Below the pieces are notes generated by a model that did no database searches, was not told the DNA's origin, and worked only from the letters and a program-made list of their open reading frames with translations. Position numbers and translations under genes: made by a program. From positions 62,001 through 126,000 of the forward strand of contig SVSE01000005.1 in the NCBI GenBank assembly GCA_015064445.1: a DNA stretch of 64,000 nt, written 5' to 3'. The stretch comes from Oscillospiraceae bacterium (lineage in GTDB: Bacteria; Bacillota; Clostridia; Oscillospirales; CAG-272). Positions 22,311-30,294 of this stretch are shown in pieces. The first letter of the stretch is position 1. Every line of letters begins with the position of its first letter.

Positions 22311-23672
22311 ATGGTTAGGAAAAAGAAATTCACGCTTTCAACCACGCAGATCATATTGCTCAGCTTCCTTATGACCATTCTCATAGGGAGCGGATTTTTG
22401 GCATTGCCAATCAGCTCTGCAAGCGGAGAAGCTGTGCCGTATCTCGATGCACTTTTCACGGCAACCACCTCCACCTGCGTAACGGGACTCGTTACACTCC
22501 CTACGGTATCCACATGGAGCGTGTTCGGGCAGATTGTAATTCTGCTTCTCATACAGATCGGTGGTCTTGGTATCATCACTATTATGTCGGGATTGATGCT
22601 TCTTCTCAATAGAAAAATGGGCATCGGCGACCGCTTGCTCATTCAAGATGCCTTCAATCTCAATACGATGTCGGGACTTGCCAAGTTCGTTAAGAATGTA
22701 CTGTTCGGCACACTGATCATCGAAGGAATAGGAGCTATTCTATATATGCTTGTGTTCGTTCCAGAGCTTGGGGCAAAGGGCATTTGGATATCGGTATTTA
22801 ATTCGGTTTCTGCCTTTTGTAACGCAGGCATTGATATAATTGCGGAAAACAGCCTTTGCAATTACGCAACCAATCCCTTGATCAACATCGTCACCTCGGC
22901 ACTCATCATTCTTGGCGGTCTTGGATATATCGTATGGTGGGATGTTCTCCGTGTGATCAAAAGCCGTTCACCGAAAAGCAGAAAAATATTCAGGCACTTG
23001 ACCTTGCACTCAAAGATTGCCATTACTGTCACGGCAGGACTTATTCTTGTTGGTGCAATTCTCATATTTATTTTTGAATATTCAAACCCCTTGACCATTG
23101 GGGAGATGTCCTTGTTCGATAAAATTCAAGTATCCCTCTTCCAATCGGTTACTACGAGAACGGCAGGCTTTGCTACAATTCCACAAGAGAATTTGACAAA
23201 CGCCTCTGCTACCGTATCTATTATCTTGATGCTGATCGGTGGCTCACCCGTAGGAACGGCAGGCGGTGTGAAAACGGTTACGATTGCCGTTCTTATTTGC
23301 TCGGCGTTCGCAACGATAAGAAACAAAAACGGCGCATCCCTTTTCGGTCGCCGTGTTTCCGAAGAATCGATAAAGAAGGCGGTCGCTGTTGTTGTAATGT
23401 TCCTTACGATATGTGCCACCTCAACCGTGCTTTTGATGGCAACGAGCAACGCATCCGCCCTTGATGCAGTCTATGAAACGGTTAGCGCAACTGCAACCGT
23501 AGGACTTTCAAGAAATTTGACATCAACGCTGAACACCTTTGGAAAGCTAATTATCATTGTAACTATGTATTTCGGCAGAGTCGGCCCAATCTCACTTGCG
23601 GTGGCACTTGGCAGTAAAAACGAAAGTCAAAATGTCATTTCCGAGCCGACGGAAGATATCAGTATAGGATAA
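22311..23672 (+). CDS. TrkH/KtrB-family potassium uptake membrane subunit
   Basis: FTATTSTCVTGLVTL, GGLGIITIMSGLMLLLN, GGSPVGTAGGVKTVT, SATATVGLSRNLT; four K+ filter-like segments. Start re-set to ATG at 22311. Confidence 0.93.
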   Translation: MVRKKKFTLSTTQIILLSFLMTILIGSGFLALPISSASGEAVPYLDALFTATTSTCVTGLVTLPTVSTWSVFGQIVILLLIQIGGLGIITIMSGLMLLLNRKMGIGDRLLIQDAFNLNTMSGLAKFVKNVLFGTLIIEGIGAILYMLVFVPELGAKGIWISVFNSVSAFCNAGIDIIAENSLCNYATNPLINIVTSALIILGGLGYIVWWDVLRVIKSRSPKSRKIFRHLTLHSKIAITVTAGLILVGAILIFIFEYSNPLTIGEMSLFDKIQVSLFQSVTTRTAGFATIPQENLTNASATVSIILMLIGGSPVGTAGGVKTVTIAVLICSAFATIRNKNGASLFGRRVSEESIKKAVAVVVMFLTICATSTVLLMATSNASALDAVYETVSATATVGLSRNLTSTLNTFGKLIIIVTMYFGRVGPISLAVALGSKNESQNVISEPTEDISIG

Positions 23673-23683
23673 GGAGAAGAATA

Positions 23684-24334
23684 ATGAAAGCGAAGAAAAC
23701 ATACGCAGTCTTTGGACTTGGAAGATACGGCACAGCCGTGGCAAAAGAGCTTGTAGATAACGGTATGGAGGTTATTGCAGTCGATACAGAGGAAAAGATT
23801 GTCAACGATGCGGCGGCATATTTACCCGTGTGCAAGTGTGCTGATGTGACCGATGCGGAGGTCATCTCACGCCTTGGAATTGGAAGTATTGATACGGTCA
23901 TTGTATGTATGGCAAGTAACCTTGAAGCGAGTGTGATGGCGATTACGCTTTGCAAGGAGGCAGGCGTAAAGACCGTTATTGCAAAATGTGCAAATGAAAT
24001 GCAACAAAAAATATTGCTTCGTGTGGGTGCAGATCAAGTGGTTTTCCCCGAAAACGAGTCGGGCATCCGCCTTGCTAAGAACCTTTTAAGCTCGGGCTTT
24101 ATTGATATGATATCTCTGTCAAGGGATGTGTCTATGGTTGAGATTGATGTAAAGGACGAGTGGTGTGGCAAGAACTTAATTGAATTGGATCTCCGTAAAA
24201 AATACGGATTCAATATCGTTGCAATCAAAAAAGGCGAGAAAGTCACCATAAATATCGATCCCGAGCAGGTGCTTGATGCAGAAACAATTCTAATCGTTAT
24301 TGCGAATACTACAAAGCTTGGAAAGTTGAAATAA
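23684..24334 (+). CDS. TrkA/KtrA-family potassium uptake regulatory protein
   Basis: Rossmann start FGLGRYGTAVAKELVDNGMEVIAVD plus TrkA-C domain. Confidence 0.94.
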   Translation: MKAKKTYAVFGLGRYGTAVAKELVDNGMEVIAVDTEEKIVNDAAAYLPVCKCADVTDAEVISRLGIGSIDTVIVCMASNLEASVMAITLCKEAGVKTVIAKCANEMQQKILLRVGADQVVFPENESGIRLAKNLLSSGFIDMISLSRDVSMVEIDVKDEWCGKNLIELDLRKKYGFNIVAIKKGEKVTINIDPEQVLDAETILIVIANTTKLGKLK

Positions 24335-24367
24335 GCTGTCAAATTCCAATTTAACGAGGTAACACAA

Positions 24368-24463
24368 ATGAACGAAGAATGCTTAATTTGCACTCGCTCA
24401 CACTTAAACAATCAGTGCAGACAGGAAAATTGTCCTTTCCATAAGGATTATGTGGAGCAATAA
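24368..24463 (+). CDS. Putative Cys-rich microprotein
   Basis: MNEECLICTRSHLNNQCRQENCPFHKDYVEQ, C-X2-C-X8-C-X4-C; upstream GAGG. Too short for the ORF track. Confidence 0.35.
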   Translation: MNEECLICTRSHLNNQCRQENCPFHKDYVEQ

Positions 24464-24512
24464 GGTTTAATTTTGATACGCAGTAAACAAAGAAATCATT
24501 TAGGAGAAAATA

Positions 24513-25838
24513 ATGATAAGAAAAATTAAGACATCATTGTCAAGAATAAATTACAAGCTTTTTCTTGCACTAATAGTTCTTGCATTAGCACCGACCATTT
24601 ACACAACTGTTCGCGTGTTTTTTCTTGGACAGTTGCCGGGCGAGTATTCATTCTCGATAGCAGGTCAGCTATCGTGGGTTAACCTGCTTTACGAAATATT
24701 AAATGAAGCAATTATTCTTCCGTTATTCTTTTTCGTGGGCAAGGTAAAGGATGATAAAAATGAGTTTTCTAACCGAGTAAGAACAGGTATGCTAATCTCA
24801 CTTAGCGTATATGTAGTTCTTTCTGCAATTGTTCTTATATTTGCAAAGCCATTACTTTCGCTTATGGCTACCGATGCAAGCATTATTGAAGCTTCAGCAT
24901 CATACATACGCATTGAAAGTATTGCAAACATTTTCTCAATTCTCACACAATTTGCTCTTGTTGCACTCGTAACAGTAAACAAAAGCAAATATCTTTACAC
25001 ACTTACAGGAGCAAAACTCGTTTTGTGTCTTGTATCAGATACATTCTTGGTTTCGACCTTGCCTGTGTCAGCAAATCTTGGAGTAAACGGAATAGGCTAT
25101 TCTAATATTATCGTAAACGCCATACTGCTTGTTGTATCTATTTTGCTTCTTGCAAGAGAGGGAATCAAGGTTTTTGCAAAGGCGAAATTAGACTTTTCGT
25201 GGGCTAAGGAATTTGCCAAAATAGGTGGAATTTCGGGAGTAGAATCACTTGTTCGTAATGTTGCCTATATGGTTATGATTGCACGAATGGTAAATGTGGT
25301 AGGAGAGCAGGGAACATATTGGGTTGCCAACAACTTCATTTGGGGTTGGTTGCTTCTTCCCGTGCTTCAGCTTGGCGAGCTAATCAAGCAAGAGGTTGCG
25401 ACTGACAAGGAGAATATTCGTCGTAACTCACTTGGCTATTTTGGAATTACAGGGGCTATATCGGCATTGTGGCTTGTAAGTATTCCTTTATGGAAGCCAT
25501 TTATGACGCATATTCTTTGCTTTACCGATGTTGACAAGCTATTTGAGCTTGTAATGGTTCTTGTGGGCTTCTATGTCCTATACGCAATTCAAAATGTGTT
25601 TGACTCAACCTTTTATGGACTTGGAAAAACAAACTATATGCTTTTTGAATCGATAGTAACGAATACAATTTATTATGGTATTGCATTTATTCTTTATATC
25701 ACAGGTGTGTGGACCCCGTCGCTTATAGGCATAGCGTTGCTGTTTGGTATAGGAAACGCATTTGATAGTGTCGTATCTCTTGTAGCATATGCGTTTTTAC
25801 TCAAAAAAGAAAAAATCAATATTTTAAAGGTTGAATAA
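24513..25838 (+). CDS. MATE-family efflux transporter
   Basis: 441 aa, 12 TM, MATE-type N-terminal and repeat organisation. Confidence 0.78.
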   Translation: MIRKIKTSLSRINYKLFLALIVLALAPTIYTTVRVFFLGQLPGEYSFSIAGQLSWVNLLYEILNEAIILPLFFFVGKVKDDKNEFSNRVRTGMLISLSVYVVLSAIVLIFAKPLLSLMATDASIIEASASYIRIESIANIFSILTQFALVALVTVNKSKYLYTLTGAKLVLCLVSDTFLVSTLPVSANLGVNGIGYSNIIVNAILLVVSILLLAREGIKVFAKAKLDFSWAKEFAKIGGISGVESLVRNVAYMVMIARMVNVVGEQGTYWVANNFIWGWLLLPVLQLGELIKQEVATDKENIRRNSLGYFGITGAISALWLVSIPLWKPFMTHILCFTDVDKLFELVMVLVGFYVLYAIQNVFDSTFYGLGKTNYMLFESIVTNTIYYGIAFILYITGVWTPSLIGIALLFGIGNAFDSVVSLVAYAFLLKKEKINILKVE

Positions 25839-25973
25839 GGCGAAATTTGCACCTTGGATGTAAGTATGCTTGCATGTGGTTATAGATCGAGCGCTTCTCT
25901 TGGAACAAAAACCTGCTCTAAGTGCAAAAATAGATATCAGGTTAAGGTGTATAATCAAAACTAAAAAAGCACT

Positions 25974-26022
25974 CCAAAGGGACACCTACCATAAAGCAGG
26001 TAGGTGTCCCTTGGCATTTTTG
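25974..26022. terminator. Rho-independent terminator-like hairpin
   Basis: CAAAGGGACACCTACCataaagcaGGTAGGTGTCCCTTG followed by a T-rich run. Confidence 0.7.
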
Positions 26023-26100
26023 TTGATTGGTTTGGATGCGAGGATGAATTGTAGTAAAATCAAAATCTAATTTTGGAGGATACAAAGTTATTTTGCAACC

Positions 26101-26316
26101 TTGATAAATCAAACGCCCATACCTAAAGAACCACCACTTGAATGTACTATTGACGCAAGGTATTTAAGCTTGATTGATAAAAAAGCTCAAAAGAATGATT
26201 TCGATTACTATATGAGCGGTGTAATAGCCGTTAGCAATAATATGCTAAAGCGTGCAGAGTCGGATTTCTTGGCAGTAAAGGGAGAGTACGAGCATCTTGC
26301 GCTTCTTGTCGCATAA
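26101..26316 (+). pseudogene. Orphan ORF fragment at the recombinase junction
   Basis: 71 aa, TTG start, GGAGG upstream but far; overlaps the 3' end of the recombinase on the opposite strand; no family recognised. Confidence 0.3.
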
Positions 26317-27240
26317 GCGCTCCTTTTTGTTGTAGCACCTGTAATAGCGATAAACCGTTCCGTTGCTCTTTTTAGCACAGTCCCCGTGCATCATCGCCTT
26401 GCACTTGCCACAGAATAATTTAGTGCCAAGAATATACCTCTCCTTAGCATGGAATCGCCCTGCAACTTTGTGGTTTCTTTCGTGCTTTTTATTAACCCTG
26501 TCAAATAATTCATAGTTAATTAAAGCAGGAAAAGCATCAGGAATAACAACATCACCGTGAAAGTATTCACCAATGTAATGCCTGTTCTTGATAATGTTCC
26601 CAATAGAATTGCGATTAAATGGTCGCCCAACACCATTTTTGATGCCACGCCTGTTTAGGTCATCAATAATGTCAACCATTCTGTCGCCATTATCATACCT
26701 CGTAAAAATCTCCACAATGATAGGAGCAGTTTCAGGATCAATTTGATAATGCCGTTCCTCATCAATCTTGAAGCCAAGAGGAACAATTCCACCATTGTAA
26801 ACGCATTTGAGAGCATTTTCCTTCATACCTCTTGAAACCTTTTCTGAAAGGTCAGCAGAGTAGTATTCAGCCATTCCCTCAAGCACAGCCTCAAGAATAA
26901 TTCCCTCAGCACCCTGAGAAATTGCCTCAGTCGCCGATATAACACGCACATCATTCTTCTTAAGAAGCATCTTGTATCTTGCCGAATCATAACGATTACG
27001 AGCAAACCTGTCAAGCTTCCACACAATGATAACATCAAAGCCATGCCTTGCACTGTCCTTAATCATTCGCTGAAACTCAGGACGATTGTCAGTCTTAGCC
27101 GAATAAGCCCTGTCAATGTAGTGCCCAACAATGGTAATGCCATTCCTCTCAGCATAAGCAGTATTCTCACGAATCTGTCCCTCAATCGACTCCTCTCGCT
27201 GATTGTCCGAGGAGTACCTCGCATAAATAACACCTCTCAT
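26245..27240 (-). pseudogene. Large serine recombinase, 3'-truncated
   Basis: MRGVIYARYSSDNQREESIEGQIRENTAYA, VWKLDRFARNRYDSARY, Recombinase domain, Zn-ribbon CGKCKAMMHGDCAKKSNGTVYRYYRCYNKKERLCDKK; then 18 unrelated residues instead of the usual long coiled-coil C-terminus. RBS upstream of 27240. Confidence 0.85.
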
Positions 27241-27471
27241 CTTTCCACCCCCTTCCAAGGTGTCCTGATTGTAGCATACATTCCCAACAATTGCAACCCC
27301 AAACTGTCGCATTTTTGGTACATCATCAAATCTTAACCAACTTTCTCACGAATTTCTCCGAATTCCACCCAAAATGCACCTCTCAACCACCAACTTTTGC
27401 TACGCAAAACAAAGAAATAAACGCAAAATGAAAAGAAAAATTGAATGTCGCGATTTTAAGACACCATAAGT

Positions 27472-27500
27472 TTGACATGTAAATATTATTATGATAAAAT
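27472..27500 (+). promoter_or_regulatory. Distal promoter upstream of dndB remnant
   Basis: TTGACA (27472-27477), 17-nt spacer, TAAAAT (27495-27500). Confidence 0.6.
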
Positions 27501-27551
27501 TATATTGGTGTAGATATTTGTAGAAACTTAGCAAATAGTGGTTGTTTTATA

Positions 27552-27598
27552 TTGACAACAAATGAAATATGTGGTATACTTACGTATATACTTAAGTA
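27552..27598 (+). promoter_or_regulatory. Proximal promoter with tandem 12-mer operator-like repeat upstream of dndB remnant
   Basis: TTGACA (27552-27557), 17-nt spacer, TATACT (27575-27580); -10 lies in tandem repeat TATACTTACGTA (27575-27586) TATACTTAAGTA (27587-27598); TACTTAAGTA is palindromic. Confidence 0.7.
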
Positions 27599-27616
27599 CA
27601 TAAAAGGAGATGCATT

Positions 27617-28108
27617 ATGTTAAAGTATCAATTCCCAGCAGTCAAAGGAAAACAAGCAGGTAAAGAATACTATATTTGTATGATACCATTAGGATTGCTA
27701 AGTAAAATATTTATTATTGAAAATGGAGATGTAGCACCTGAACACAGGGCACAAAGAAAATTAAATGAATCCAGAATTCCAGAAATCAGTAATTACATTT
27801 TAGAAAATAGAGAATCATATGTTTTTTCTGCTCTTGCGGCATCTGTAGATGGTGAAATGCATTTTGTTCCTTATAATTCTAATAGCAATATCGGTGTGCT
27901 GGAAATAGACATGGGTGCTTCGTTTTTGATAAATGATGGTCAACATAGAAAAGCTGCCATTGATGCTGCGATTGAAGAAGATGAAACTCTTAAAGATGAA
28001 ACTATATCAGTTGTATTATACAAAGATAATGGTCTTACTAGAAGCCAGCAAATGTTTACCGATTTGAACAAACATGCTGTTACCACTTCAAAATCCTTTA
28101 GGCTTTAG
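27617..28108 (+). pseudogene. dndB: DndB (DGQHR-domain regulator of DNA phosphorothioation), 3'-truncated
   Basis: FLINDGQHRKAAIDAAI (DGQHR motif) and MFTDLNKHAVTTSKS, as in DndB; stops abruptly after SKSFRL, much shorter than full-length DndB. Confidence 0.82.
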
Positions 28109-29762
28109 TGATTTTGCATCAAGAGGCGGCAAAATGCGATTGATAACTAGTCCTATCATTTCAAAAAGTGATAGTGAAGCTATATTTAATGCAGTAGATG
28201 GAGATCATAGTGTTTTTAAAAAATTCGAAGATATTCTTATGTCAAATGTGGAAGAGCTTGCAAATGAGATAGAAAAGGATATCTTGAACGCATTTTCTTG
28301 GATGCTTTTCGATGGAATAATAGAGCTAAAATTTGCTGTACCAGATGAGAAACTGGAAGGAATGTTCCATGACAAATTTGGAATCTTTTATTGTGGGAAT
28401 GAAGCGCTATCTTTTTCGGGTTCTATAAATGACAGCAAACAAGGATTTAACAATTATGAAAGCATTAAAACTTTCAAAACATGGGCTGGAACAAGTGAAT
28501 ATGTTGAATCTGACATAAAAAGATTCGAAAAGCTTTGGAATAGCAAGGATGTTAACATTAAAATGTTTACAATGCCAGTGGCTGTAAAAGAAAAAATTTT
28601 CAGTTTGCGTTCCGCAGATAGACCTTATGCAAAGAAGGTAGAGAACAACAAATGGAAACATCAAGATGAAGCGGTAGCTAAATTCTTGGAAAAGGAACAT
28701 GGAATATTGGCAATGGCGACAGGAACAGGTAAAACTGTTACTGCCATGAAAATTATAGACAAATTAATCGAACAAGGCGAAATTAAGCGTGTAATTATAA
28801 CAATGTTCGGAAACGATTTGTTGGAACAATGGTGTAAACAAATAAGAGAAAAATATGTGAGCAGACAGATTTTTTATCATTTTGGAACACACAAGATGAT
28901 GAATCAGTTTATAATTCGTCCGGATGAATCAATGTTACTTATATCTAGGGAAGCGGGAAATTTATCTAAATTGTTGAGTTTGTTAGATAGAGCACCTGGA
29001 GATTATAGAAGAGACACGCTGTTTATTTTTGATGAAGTACATGGTGCTGGCTCTGAAAGCTTCGTCGAGAATTTATCTGGCAGAATTTCTCCATATAGAT
29101 ACAGGTTAGGCCTTAGTGCTACACCTGAAAGAGAATACGATGAAGAAGGCAACACCTTCCTTGAAAATGAAATAGGAGAAGTGATATTTGAATTTTCATT
29201 AAAGGACGCTATTGAAAAGGGTATATTATGTGAATTTAATTATCTACCACTGTCCTATGAATTGACAGAGGAAGAAAAGACAAAGAAAAAGAAAATTATT
29301 GCTGCGTTTAATGCAAGAAAAGAAAATGGCGAGCTTGTGGATGAAAAGGACATGTTCACACAACTTGCTAATGTTAATAAAACAGCGATAAACAAGATAG
29401 AGGAATTTGAGGTGTTAATTTCACAAAGACCTGAGTTACTAAAAAAATGCATTATTTTCGTTCAAACAATGGATTATGGAATAGAACTACAAAAGGTTTT
29501 AATGAAATATACAGACAAATATCACACTTATTATGCCGATGATGAAAAAATAAGATTACAGCACTTTGCTGAAGGAATGGAAAGAAGAAATTTTTGGTGT
29601 CATAATTGTTATGTTGATATGACATTCAAAACCAATGGTGATCCAAAAAAGCAAGAGGATATAAATAGGTTGATTTCTGATATGAGAGAAGCTGAAGAAT
29701 TACGAAAAATTCTATTCGAAATAAAATCAAAAATATTGCATAATAAAAGACCAATTATATGA
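28100..29762 (+). pseudogene. Dnd-associated restriction helicase (PLD-like N-domain + DEAD/DEAH helicase), truncated at both ends
   Basis: GFSDFASRGGKMRLITSPIISKSDSEAI (PLD-type N-domain entered mid-domain), MATGTGKTVTAMKII (Walker A), FDEVHGAGSESF (DEVH), LGLSATPER; the expected helicase C-terminal motifs (arginine finger, QRxGRxxR) are missing. Confidence 0.78.
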
Positions 29763-29874
29763 AATTTGCCACTTAAACCATCAGTAGGCATATATGTGGC
29801 GAGGGGATATTCTTATCACTTGATATGAGAACTTATGGAATTGCGAAAAGACTGAAAGTGCCGATGAATAAAAG

Positions 29875-29907
29875 AAAAATCGGGGGTTCGAGAGAACCTC
29901 CGATTTT
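29875..29907. terminator. Terminator-like hairpin
   Basis: AAAATCGGGGGTTCGAGAGAACCTCCGATTTT. Confidence 0.6.
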
Positions 29908-30001
29908 GATTTTTGGTTGGATATGGTTTAGAGTTCCAGTTCACCCCAAAAAAAGGATAATTAGGTAATTTTGTGTTTTTGTGGTGTGTTCAAGATAAAG
30001 A

Positions 30002-30052
30002 AAAAACGCAGCCAAACCACTCTTTCGTAACGAAATAGTTCGGTTGCGTTTT
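30002..30052 (-). terminator. Terminator of tRNA-Glu
   Basis: Minus strand AAAAACGCAACCGAAC...GTTTGGCTGCGTTTTTT immediately 3' of the tRNA. Confidence 0.75.
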
Positions 30053-30055
30053 TCT

Positions 30056-30130
30056 TGGTGACCCGTACGGGAATCGAACCCATGTTTCAACCTTGAGAGG
30101 GTCGCGTCTTAGCCGCTTGACCAACGGGCC
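30056..30130 (-). tRNA. tRNA-Glu (anticodon CUC), CCA encoded
   Basis: Minus strand GGCCCGTTGGTCAAGCGGCTAAGACGCGACCCTCTCAAGGTTGAAACATGGGTTCGATTCCCGTACGGGTCACCA; acceptor GGCCCGT/ACGGGTC, T-loop GGTTCGATTCC, anticodon loop CTCTCAA. Confidence 0.95.
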
Positions 30131-30294
30131 ATTGTCACAATGCTTGACTATTATATCATAACTTTTTTTATTTTGCAATACCTTTTTAGAAAAAATTTAA
30201 TATTTTTAACAATCCTCAAACTTTACTTGAAAACGCCGATATTCTATGCTAAAATTAAATCAAACAAACAAATTTAACCGTAAGGAGAATTAGT

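Noticed and set aside
26245-27240. The serine recombinase as an active invertase driving LRR phase variation
   Set aside because: It is truncated, lies more than 20 kb away, and no inverted-repeat-bounded invertible segment was found at the LRR promoters.
27617-29762. A functional Dnd phosphorothioation defence system
   Set aside because: dndB and the helicase are both truncated, and dndC, dndD and dndE are absent from the window; it is better read as a deletion fossil.
30056-30130. tRNA-Glu as the proven attachment site of the island
   Set aside because: No partial duplicate of the tRNA 3' end was seen at the other side of the island by eye; left as a hypothesis only.
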